A stretch of DNA of 64,000 nucleotides, taken from NCBI RefSeq assembly GCF_028583725.1, contig NZ_CP110680.1, positions 3,162,001 through 3,226,000 of the forward strand, read 5' to 3'. The first letter of the stretch is position 1. Each line of letters begins with the position of its first letter. A program made the translations under genes and the position numbers. This document shows, one piece after another, positions 34,282 to 41,965 of the stretch. The stretch comes from Cellulomonas fimi. Lineage in GTDB: Bacteria > Actinomycetota > Actinomycetes > Actinomycetales > Cellulomonadaceae. A model generated the notes under the pieces. The model worked only from the letters and a program-made list of their open reading frames with translations, did no database searches and had not been told where the DNA came from.

Positions 34282-35271
34282 TCAGGCGACGTCGCGCAGC
34301 CGGAACGACAGCCAGCCCCCGGCGACCGCGGTGGCGACGACGACGAGCACGACGAGGCCGCCCTGTCCCATCGGCACCGCGTGCACCACGAGGTCGCAGA
34401 GCTCCTTGCCGGCGCGGGCCGGGTCGGGGACGCACGACGGGACGACGTACTGCGCGCTGCCCGCGGTCCACGCCGTGACGTTGGTCGACAGCGGCAGCCA
34501 CCGCGACTCCGGCAGGACGAGAGGCAGGGCGCTCTCGGTCGCCGCGACCCACCAGACCGCGATGCCCGTCACGGCCGTCGCGTGCCGCAGCGCGAACGCC
34601 AGCCCGACGCCGATCGCCGCGAACGCGGGGCCCGTCGCGAGCCAGCGGCCCGCCACCGCCCCGACGCCCGCCCAGCCGGCCACCGGCGTGCCGATCGCGA
34701 GCCCGTTGACGACGCCGACCGCGAGCAGGCCGACGACGAGGGTCACCAGGGCGGTCGCGACGCACGGCACCGCCGCCACGGCGCCCGCCAGGAGCTTGCT
34801 GACGAACACCCGACCGCGGCGCGGCGCGAACGTCAGCCAGGTGCCCATCGAGCCCGACGCGAACTCCGCGGTCACGAGCCCGACGCCCACCATGAGGCAG
34901 GCGAGCGTGATCATGAGCCCGGTCGACGGGAGCCGCTCGACGAGCAGCGTCGCGACGTCCGGCCGGACCTCCTGGTACTGCGCGGGCACCGGCGGCCGTG
35001 ACGTGCACCGCGCGGTCGCCTCGGCGGGCGGCAGGTCGGGATGCACGGACGGGTCGTCGTCGTCGCAGGGCGCGACGCGCTCCTGCCACGCCGCGAGGTC
35101 CGTGCGGTAGGCCTCGTCGGCTGCGGCGACCTCGGCCGCGCTCGGGGGTCGTGAGTCCCACCACCCGCTCAGCACGAGCCCGAGGACGCCGAGGACGACG
35201 CCCGCGGACACGAACCAGACGAAGGGGCGTGACCGTGCGCGGACGAGCTCGGCGTGCAGCAGCCGCGTCAC
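34282..35271 (-). CDS. ABC-2 family permease with large extracellular loop
   Basis: A 329-residue protein. After the first helix (FVWFVSAGVVLGVLGLVLSGWW) comes an outer loop of about 80 residues rich in Asp/Pro with paired Cys (PCDDDDP, ARCTSRPP), then five or more helices (GLMITLACLMVGVGLVTAEFASGSMGTWLTFAPRRGRVFVSK is typical of ABC-2 permeases near lantibiotic/bacitracin resistance ATPases). It starts with GTG at 35271, overlapping the ATPase stop by four bases, so the two form one exporter. Substrate unknown. Confidence 0.8.
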   Translation of the reverse strand: MTRLLHAELVRARSRPFVWFVSAGVVLGVLGLVLSGWWDSRPPSAAEVAAADEAYRTDLAAWQERVAPCDDDDPSVHPDLPPAEATARCTSRPPVPAQYQEVRPDVATLLVERLPSTGLMITLACLMVGVGLVTAEFASGSMGTWLTFAPRRGRVFVSKLLAGAVAAVPCVATALVTLVVGLLAVGVVNGLAIGTPVAGWAGVGAVAGRWLATGPAFAAIGVGLAFALRHATAVTGIAVWWVAATESALPLVLPESRWLPLSTNVTAWTAGSAQYVVPSCVPDPARAGKELCDLVVHAVPMGQGGLVVLVVVATAVAGGWLSFRLRDVA

Positions 35272-36218
35272 GGCGCACCCGCCGGGACCGCGGTGGGCGC
35301 CGCCGGACCGGTCGCCGGTCGTGGCGCGGAGGTGAGCTCGAGGAACGCCGACTCGAGGTCGCGACGCAGCACCACGACCTCGTCCGCGAACACCTCGCCG
35401 CGTGCCAGGGCCTCGTTCACCTGCGACGGGCCGGGCGCCCCCGAGACGTCGAGCGTGCTCCCGTCGGCCCGCACGCCCCAGCCGCGCGCGGCCAGCAGCG
35501 CGTGGGCGCGCGCCGGGTCGGCGACCCTGACCCGGACGGACGGCGTCCCGTCGGCGGCGAGCAGGTCGGCGACCGTGCCCTCGGCGACCAGGCGGCCGTG
35601 CGCGACGACCGACACGGTGTCGGCGACCTGCTCGACCTCCGCCAGGATGTGGCTCGACACCAGGACCGTGCGCCCCTCGTCCGCGAGGCCGCGCATGGTC
35701 GCGCGCACGTCCCGGATGCCCGCGGGGTCGAGCCCGTTCGTCGGCTCGTCGAAGATCAGCAGGTCGGGGTCCTTGAGGAGCGTCGCGGCGATCGCGAGCC
35801 GCTGCTTCATGCCGAGCGAGTACCGGCGGAACTGGTCGACGCCGCGCTCGCGCAGGCCCACCCGCTCGAGCACCTCCTCGACGCGGGTGTGCGGGACGCC
35901 CACCGCGGTCGCGAGCAGGCGCAGGTTGCGACGACCCGAGAAGCCCGGCACGAACTTGGGGTTCTCGACGATCGCGCCGACGCGGCCGATCACGTCCGGC
36001 AGCCGCTCGGGCACGGGTGTGCCGAACAGGTGGACGGCGCCGGCGTCGGGGCGCGCGAGGCCGAGCAGCATGCGGATCGTCGTCGTCTTCCCCGACCCGT
36101 TGGGGCCCAGGAACGCGTGCACGCCGCCCGCGGGCACCGTGAGGTCGAGGTGGTCGACCGCGACCACCTCGCGGAGCGTGAACGTCCGGTACGTCTTGCG
36201 CAGCCCGCGCACGCGCAC
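35268..36218 (-). CDS. ABC transporter ATP-binding protein (bacitracin/lantibiotic exporter-like)
   Basis: A 316-residue ATPase. Walker A FLGPNGSGKTTTIRMLL, Q-loop VGAIVENPKF, signature YSLGMKQRLAIAATLL, Walker B LLIFDEPTNGLDP, switch VLVSSHILAEVEQVAD. It resembles BcrA-type subunits and is coupled to the permease at 34282. The start is puzzling: GTG at 36218 fits the family, but it has no ribosome-binding site, while a strong GGGGAGG (36248-36254) stands five bases before an in-frame ATC (36240-36242) that would add DAGSEPA-like residues. No in-frame ATG/GTG/TTG occurs there. Confidence 0.88.
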   Translation of the reverse strand: MRVRGLRKTYRTFTLREVVAVDHLDLTVPAGGVHAFLGPNGSGKTTTIRMLLGLARPDAGAVHLFGTPVPERLPDVIGRVGAIVENPKFVPGFSGRRNLRLLATAVGVPHTRVEEVLERVGLRERGVDQFRRYSLGMKQRLAIAATLLKDPDLLIFDEPTNGLDPAGIRDVRATMRGLADEGRTVLVSSHILAEVEQVADTVSVVAHGRLVAEGTVADLLAADGTPSVRVRVADPARAHALLAARGWGVRADGSTLDVSGAPGPSQVNEALARGEVFADEVVVLRRDLESAFLELTSAPRPATGPAAPTAVPAGAP

Positions 36219-36386
36219 CGCGGGCTCGCTGCCTGCGTCGATGTCGGACCTCCCCTCACCGGTCCCATCGGCACGGCCGGCGCCGCGCGACCCCGCGGGC
36301 GGCGGTCTTCACCCGCCCGGCCCAACCTCCGACGCCGACGGGGTCACGCCACCTAGCCTCGGAGCACGCGGAACGAGGAGGGACCG

Positions 36387-37022
36387 ATGACGAGGATCCG
36401 GAGGGCGTCCGTGGGCGCGCTCGCAGCACTGGTGCTGGGCACGACGGCGGCGTGCGGCACGGGCGGTCCGGACGGGGACGGCCCCACGCCCACGACGGGC
36501 GGGAGCGCGAGCGCGACCGCCCCGGCGACGCCCAGCGCGTCGGTCACCGCGCCGGCGCCGGCCGCACCGGAGGGCGAGCCCGCCGAGGGCTTCGCGCCCG
36601 CGACCACGACGGCGACGGCCGAGCCGTCCGGCGCGCGCGTCACCGTCGTCGACGTCCGGGTCGGCACCCACGACGGCTACGACCGGGTCGTCTACGAGGT
36701 CGCGGGCGGCGGCGTCCCCGGGTACCGCGTCGGGTACGTCGACCAGGCGGTGCAGGACGGCAGCGGCGAGCCCGTCGACGTCGCGGGCGACACGGTGCTC
36801 GACGTGTGGCTGACCGGCACGGGCTACCCGCACGACACGGGCCACGACGAGTTCCCGCAGGACGTCGGCCCGCGCGAGGGCACGGTCGTGCAGGTCACGC
36901 GCCCGCTGACGTTCGAGGGCATGACGCAGTCCGTCGTGGGCGTCGCGGGCGAGCGGCGGCCGTTCCGGGTGTTCGTCCTGCAGGACCCGGTGCGCGTCGT
37001 CGTGGACGTGCAGACCTCCTGA
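36387..37022 (+). CDS. AMIN-like domain lipoprotein
   Basis: A 211-residue predicted lipoprotein: signal peptide with Cys at 23 (GTTAACGTG; the -3 residue is Thr, so the lipobox is imperfect), a Thr/Ala/Pro-rich linker to about residue 85, then a single AMIN-like domain (VVDVRVGTHDGYDRVVYEVAGGG, GYRVGYVDQAVQDGSGEPVDV, RPFRVFVLQDPVRVVVDV). The domain matches that of the secreted protein at 28527-29084 (paired RLVLDL/RVVYEV and FRAFVLAG/FRVFVLQD blocks). It is probably anchored to the outer face of the membrane; ligand unknown. ATG at 36387 after GAGGAGGGA. Confidence 0.75.
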   Translation: MTRIRRASVGALAALVLGTTAACGTGGPDGDGPTPTTGGSASATAPATPSASVTAPAPAAPEGEPAEGFAPATTTATAEPSGARVTVVDVRVGTHDGYDRVVYEVAGGGVPGYRVGYVDQAVQDGSGEPVDVAGDTVLDVWLTGTGYPHDTGHDEFPQDVGPREGTVVQVTRPLTFEGMTQSVVGVAGERRPFRVFVLQDPVRVVVDVQTS

Positions 37023-37040
37023 CGTGCCCCGCGCGTCGCG

Positions 37041-38759
37041 TCAGCGCGCGACGCGCCGGACCTGCGCCTCCCACGGCCGCAGCCGGACCCGCCCGTCGCC
37101 GTCCGGGGTGGCGTCGTCGTCGTAGTTCCCGAGCACGAGCGCCGAGCCCGCGGCGACGTCGACCGTGACGTCCTGCTCGTCGCCCGAGAAGTTCCCGAGC
37201 ACCAGCAGGGCGTCGCCGTCGAGCGACCGCGTGAACGCGTAGACGTGCTCGTGGTCGGGCAGCAGCATCGTGAAGTCGCCGAGCGCCACGACCGGGTCGG
37301 TGTGCCGCAGCTCGATCAGGCGGCGGTAGTGGTGGAACACCGACCGCTCGTCGGCGCGCGCCGCGGCCGCGTTGACCTCGACGTGGTTCGGGTGGACGGG
37401 AAGCCACGGGGTGCCGGTGGTGAAGCCGGCGTGCTCCGACGCGTCCCACTGCATGGGCGTGCGCGCGTTGTCGCGGCTCATCGCGGCGAGCCCGTCGAGC
37501 AGCTCGTCGTCGGTCGCGTGCCCGTGCGCGCGGGCCTCGGCGACGTGCCGCAGCGACTCGATGTCGCGGTAGTCGTCGAACGAGTCGAACCGCGCGTTCG
37601 TCATCCCGAGCTCCTCGCCCTGGTAGACGTACGGCGTCCCGCGGTGCAGGTGGAGCACGGTGCCGAGCATCGTCGCGGACTCGCGCCGGTAGGCGCCGTC
37701 GTCGCCGAAGCGGGACACGATGCGCGGCTGGTCGTGGTTGTTCCAGTAGAGGCTGTTCCACCCGACGTCGGCGAGCTCGGCCTGCCAGCGGCCGAACGAC
37801 GCCTTGAGGTCGCGCAGCCGCAGCGGCCGCACGTCGAACTTGCCGCCCGGCCCGTGGTCGAGGCCGACGTGCTCGAACTGGAACACCATGTCGACCTCGG
37901 CGCGCGCGGGGTCGGTGAACAGGCGTGCGTGCTCGACGGTGACGCCGGGCATCTCCCCCACCGTGAGCAGGCGGTCGGGGCGCCCTGCGAACACCTCGCG
38001 GTGCATCTCGGCGAGGAACTCGTGGATGCGCGGCCCGTTCGTGTAGGCCGCGCTGCCGTCGCCGAGCACGCCGTCGCGGACCGGGCCGTCGGGCAGCGCC
38101 GGGTCCTTCGAGACGAGGTTGATGACGTCCATGCGGAAGCCGTCGACCCCGCGGTCGAGCCACCAGCGCATCATCGCGTAGACCGCCTGCCGGACCTCGG
38201 GGTTCTCCCAGTTGAGGTCGGGCTGCTTGCGGCTGAACAGGTGCAGGTAGTACTCGCCCGTGGCCTCGTCGAGCTCCCACGCGGGACCCGAGAAGAACGA
38301 CCGCCAGTTCGTCGGCTCCGCGCCCGGCTGCCCCGGCGCCATGCCGTGCCGCGGCGGGCGCCACCAGTACCAGTCACGCTTCGGGCTGTCCGCCGACGAG
38401 CGCGACTCGACGAACCACGGGTGCTCGTCGGACGTGTGGTTGACGACGAGGTCCATGACCAGCCGCATGCCGCGCTCGTGCAGCGCCACGAGCAGCGCGT
38501 CGAGGTCGGCGAGCGTGCCGAACGACGGGTCGACGTCCTGGTAGTCGCTGATGTCGTACCCGTTGTCGTCCTGCGGCGACGGGTAGATCGGCGACAGCCA
38601 GACGACGTCCACGCCGAGCGCGGCGAGGTGGTCGACGTGGTCGAGGACGCCCCGCAGGTCCCCGACGCCGTCGCCGTCGGAGTCGGCGAACGAGCGCGGG
38701 TACACCTGGTAGACGACGGCGCGGGTCCACCACGGGGCGTCCTCGACGGTCCACGTCAT
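37041..38759 (-). CDS. GH13 alpha-glucosidase (oligo-1,6-glucosidase/sucrose-hydrolase group)
   Basis: A 572-residue cytoplasmic GH13 enzyme. WWTRAVVYQVYPRSFADSDGDGVGDLRG opens the barrel; nucleophile Asp near 211 in DGFRMDVINL, acid/base Glu near 268 in TVGEMPG, transition-state Asp near 343 in NHDQPRIVSRFG. VMDLVVNHTS is the region I motif. It is the last gene of the alpha-galactoside cluster, 67 bases after the second permease. In that setting it would hydrolyse the sucrose or glucoside part left after GH36 removes galactose; the specificity is inferred from context. ATG at 38759. Confidence 0.9.
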   Translation of the reverse strand: MTWTVEDAPWWTRAVVYQVYPRSFADSDGDGVGDLRGVLDHVDHLAALGVDVVWLSPIYPSPQDDNGYDISDYQDVDPSFGTLADLDALLVALHERGMRLVMDLVVNHTSDEHPWFVESRSSADSPKRDWYWWRPPRHGMAPGQPGAEPTNWRSFFSGPAWELDEATGEYYLHLFSRKQPDLNWENPEVRQAVYAMMRWWLDRGVDGFRMDVINLVSKDPALPDGPVRDGVLGDGSAAYTNGPRIHEFLAEMHREVFAGRPDRLLTVGEMPGVTVEHARLFTDPARAEVDMVFQFEHVGLDHGPGGKFDVRPLRLRDLKASFGRWQAELADVGWNSLYWNNHDQPRIVSRFGDDGAYRRESATMLGTVLHLHRGTPYVYQGEELGMTNARFDSFDDYRDIESLRHVAEARAHGHATDDELLDGLAAMSRDNARTPMQWDASEHAGFTTGTPWLPVHPNHVEVNAAAARADERSVFHHYRRLIELRHTDPVVALGDFTMLLPDHEHVYAFTRSLDGDALLVLGNFSGDEQDVTVDVAAGSALVLGNYDDDATPDGDGRVRLRPWEAQVRRVAR

Positions 38760-38826
38760 GCGATCTCGGTCCTTCCGTCAGCGAGCGGTGCGGTGCGGCG
38801 GCTTCGGTGCGCGGGCCGCGGCGGGG

Positions 38827-39768
38827 TCACTTGATCGCGCCGCGCGTGACGCCGGAGATCACCCAGCGCTGCGCGAGCACGTACACGACGAGCAGCGGGA
38901 CCATCGCCAGCAGGTACGAGGCGAAGGCGACCGTGTAGTTCGTCGAGAACTGCGCCTGGAAGACGTACTGCTGCAGCGGCAGGGTCGCGGCCTCCGGGTC
39001 GGACAGGATGACGAGCGGCAGCATGAAGTCGTTCCAGGCCCACACGCACGTGATGATGCCGACGGTCGCGTTCATCGGCCTCAGGAGCGGGAAGATCACC
39101 TTCCAGAACACCGTCCACGCGTTGGCGCCGTCCATGATCGCGGCCTCCTCCAGCTCCTTCGGGATGGAGTGGATGTAGGCCACGTACACGAACACGTTGA
39201 ACGACAGGCCGAACACCGTGTACAGCAGGATGAGCCCGGCCTGGTTGTCCAGGTGCAGCTGCGCGGTCAGCTTCGCGACCGTCAGCATGAGGATCGGGAA
39301 CGGCACGAACAGCGCCGCGATGAAGTAGAAGAACAGCCCCTTGAACAGCCTGCGGTGCATGTTCCGGGCGATCGCGTACGCGACCATCGAGTTCGTCAGC
39401 AGGGTCAGGACGACCGCGCCGACCGTGATGACCGCGCTGTTGAGCGCCGAGCGCGGGAAGTCCGTGAGCCGCCACGCCTCCCCGAAGTTCCCGAACGTCA
39501 CGGGGCTCGGCAGGTCGAACCCGGCTCCCGAGAGCTGGTCGGGCGTCTTGAGCGCCGTCACGACCACGAGGTACATCGGCACGAGGATGCTCAGGGACAG
39601 GAAGATCATCAGCCCCGTGAGCCACCAGTTGGTGCGGCCCCCGGGCTCGCCGGGCTCGGCGGCGCGGCGACGGTGGCGCCACGACGGGCGGCGCGGACCG
39701 GTGGTGTCGACGGCGTCGGCGTCGTCGCCGACGAGGCCGCCCACGGGCGGTGCGGCGGTGGCGGTCAT
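38827..39768 (-). CDS. carbohydrate ABC transporter permease (MalG-type)
   Basis: A 313-residue MalG-type inner-membrane permease with six helices after a hydrophilic N-terminus of 45 residues. The ATPase-contact EAA loop is IPKELEEAAIMDGANAWTVFWKVIFPLLRP. It starts at ATG 39768, overlapping the preceding permease by four bases. Together with the binding protein at 40697 it forms an importer for oligosaccharides; no ATPase gene is nearby, so a shared MsiK-type ATPase elsewhere is likely. Confidence 0.9.
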   Translation of the reverse strand: MTATAAPPVGGLVGDDADAVDTTGPRRPSWRHRRRAAEPGEPGGRTNWWLTGLMIFLSLSILVPMYLVVVTALKTPDQLSGAGFDLPSPVTFGNFGEAWRLTDFPRSALNSAVITVGAVVLTLLTNSMVAYAIARNMHRRLFKGLFFYFIAALFVPFPILMLTVAKLTAQLHLDNQAGLILLYTVFGLSFNVFVYVAYIHSIPKELEEAAIMDGANAWTVFWKVIFPLLRPMNATVGIITCVWAWNDFMLPLVILSDPEAATLPLQQYVFQAQFSTNYTVAFASYLLAMVPLLVVYVLAQRWVISGVTRGAIK

Positions 39769-40700
39769 GCGACGTTCCCCTCTCCACGCTGCAGGACTCG
39801 GAACTGGACGAGGGCGAACACGATGATCACGACCATGAAGACGACGGCGTTCGCGAGCTGGTAGCCGAACTCGCCGCCCTGGAAGCCGCCCTTGTAGATG
39901 AGGACGCCGACCGACTCCGTCGCCGTGCCCGGACCACCGCCCGTCATGGCGATGACGTGGTCGAACACCTGCAGGAACCCCTTGAGCGCGAGCACCATGT
40001 TGATGACGAAGAAGCCCCAGATCATCGGGAACGTGATGCTCGTGAACTTGCGCCACGACCCGGCGCCGTCGAGCGACGCGGCCTCGTAGAGCTCGTGCGG
40101 GACCGTCTGGAGACCCGCGAGGTAGAGCACGATGTTGAACGCCGCGGCCTGCCAGACGGCCAGGACGACGATCGCGATCCACGCGAGGTTCTCGTCGCCG
40201 AGGATCGACGTCGAGAACCGCTCGTTGCCGAGCGACTGCGCGATGGCGGGGATCGAGATCGCGAACAGGTACTGGAACACGTACCCGACGACGAGGATCG
40301 CCAGCACGTACGGGACGAAGTAGACGGCCCGCAGCGTCGTGCGGAACTTGATCCGGCTGTTGAGCGCCATCGCGACGCCGAGCGCGATCACGTTGACGAG
40401 GACCGTCGCGACGATCGCGAACTGGAACGTGAAGACGTACGCGTGCAGCACGCGGTCGTCGGTGAACAGCGCGACGTAGTTGGCGAGGCCCACGAACTCG
40501 TACGGGCCGTACCCCGGCGAGTCGGTGAAGCTGTAGTAGATGCCCTGCAGCACGGGCACCGTGTGCAGCAGGAAGAACAGCGCGAACGCCGGCAGCACCA
40601 TCCAGTAGAACGCGCGTGCGGTCCGCGAGGCGATGCCGCCGCGGCGGATGCGCTGCGGCCGGTCCGCCCCCGTCCGCGCGGGGGCCGTCGTGGCGGTCAT
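39765..40700 (-). CDS. carbohydrate ABC transporter permease (MalF-type)
   Basis: A 311-residue permease with six helices. The EAA loop is VPHELYEAASLDGAGSWRKFTSITFPMI, and the segment MTGGGPGTATESVGVLIYK is characteristic of MalF/UgpA-type subunits. ATG at 40700 overlaps the stop of the binding-protein gene by four bases. Confidence 0.9.
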   Translation of the reverse strand: MTATTAPARTGADRPQRIRRGGIASRTARAFYWMVLPAFALFFLLHTVPVLQGIYYSFTDSPGYGPYEFVGLANYVALFTDDRVLHAYVFTFQFAIVATVLVNVIALGVAMALNSRIKFRTTLRAVYFVPYVLAILVVGYVFQYLFAISIPAIAQSLGNERFSTSILGDENLAWIAIVVLAVWQAAAFNIVLYLAGLQTVPHELYEAASLDGAGSWRKFTSITFPMIWGFFVINMVLALKGFLQVFDHVIAMTGGGPGTATESVGVLIYKGGFQGGEFGYQLANAVVFMVVIIVFALVQFRVLQRGEGNVA

Positions 40701-41965
40701 CCTTCCTGCACCTTCCCCAGGCCCCAGGTGCGGCGGGCCGCGACCTTGTCCCAGTCCTCGTCGAGCTGCGTGAGCATGGTCTGCGCGTCGCCCCCGAGCA
40801 GGTACTCCTGGAGCAGCGGCGCGAGCGGGATCGCGGGGATGAACTGGTGGTCGGTGAACCCGACCAGCCGCTCGTCGTCGATGTACTGCTGGACACCCGC
40901 GAGCGCGGGGTCAGGGTTGGCGGCGCCCTCGATCGCGGGGATCGCGACCTGCGCCTCCGCGTACTCCTGCACCACGTCGGGCTGCAGGAGGAACTCGACG
41001 AAGCGCTGCGCCTCCTCCGGGTGCGCGCTGTCCGCACCGGTCGTCACCAGCACGTCGACGCCCGAGACGAGCGTCGTGCGCTCGGGGTCGTCGGTCGCGG
41101 GGAGCGCGAACGAGCCGACGGTGAACTGCGGCTCGAACGTCCGGATCTGCGGCACGGCGTACGAGCCGAGCAGCAGCATCGCGGACTCGCCGCCCGCGAA
41201 CGCGCGCGTCCCCTCCTGGTAGCCGACGGCCGCCGGGTCGGGCTGCGTGTACTCGTACAGCTCGCCCTCCTTCTCGAGGGCTTCGAGCCAGCCCTCCGCG
41301 AAGGTCGTCTCGCCCGCGAAACGCTCCTCGAAGAAGTCCTCGGGGGCGGTCTGCGCGGTGAGCGGCGCGAGCGGCGACTGCGCGGTCCACGCGTCGGCGA
41401 GCATCCCGTAGAACGGCGTGACGCCCGCGTCCTGGAAGGTCTGGGCCGCGGCGATGAGCTCTCCCCACGTGGTCGGCACCTCGACGCCGTGCTGCGCGAA
41501 GAGCTCCTCGTTGTAGAGGACGCCGCTCGCGTTGGCCGCGAACGGGATGCCGTTGACCGCGCCGGGCGCGCTCTGGCCGAGGGCCTGCACGACCTCGACG
41601 AACCCGGGGTTGATGTCGTCGAGCACCGGGTCGTCCGCGAAGTCCGTGAAGATGCCGGCCGACGCGAACTCGCCGAACGTGCCGTTGCCGTTGAGCGTGA
41701 GCACGTCGGGCACGTCGTCCTTCACGAGCCGCGTGCGCAGCGCCGTCTCGGGGTCGGGCACGTTCTGCACGACGACGCGGACGTCGGGGTTCTGCTCCTC
41801 GAACTGCGCGGCGAGGTCCTCGAAGTACTCGACGGCCTCGGGCTTGAACTGGAAGAACGTGATCGTCGTGCGGTCGTCGCCGCGCGCGCACGCGGCCAGC
41901 GGCAGCAGGAGGGCCGCGGCCGCGAGCGCCGCGGTCGTGCGTCTGCTCGCCCGTCTCCTGGTCAT
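40697..41965 (-). CDS. extracellular sugar-binding lipoprotein of ABC transporter
   Basis: A 422-residue family 1 solute-binding protein with a lipoprotein signal (LPLAAC, Cys 26). Typical blocks are ITFFQFKPEAVEYFEDLAAQFEEQNPDV, GIPFAANASGVLYNEELFAQHG and GTRAFAGGESAMLLLGSYA. Linked to a GH36 alpha-galactosidase by a four-base overlap, it probably binds raffinose-family oligosaccharides or melibiose. ATG at 41965. Confidence 0.88.
   Translation of the reverse strand: MTRRRASRRTTAALAAAALLLPLAACARGDDRTTITFFQFKPEAVEYFEDLAAQFEEQNPDVRVVVQNVPDPETALRTRLVKDDVPDVLTLNGNGTFGEFASAGIFTDFADDPVLDDINPGFVEVVQALGQSAPGAVNGIPFAANASGVLYNEELFAQHGVEVPTTWGELIAAAQTFQDAGVTPFYGMLADAWTAQSPLAPLTAQTAPEDFFEERFAGETTFAEGWLEALEKEGELYEYTQPDPAAVGYQEGTRAFAGGESAMLLLGSYAVPQIRTFEPQFTVGSFALPATDDPERTTLVSGVDVLVTTGADSAHPEEAQRFVEFLLQPDVVQEYAEAQVAIPAIEGAANPDPALAGVQQYIDDERLVGFTDHQFIPAIPLAPLLQEYLLGGDAQTMLTQLDEDWDKVAARRTWGLGKVQEG

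Noticed and set aside
33219..34478. Plus-strand open frame opposite the ABC transporter genes
   Set aside because: Arg/Pro/Gly-rich shadow; the minus strand contains Walker and signature motifs in order.
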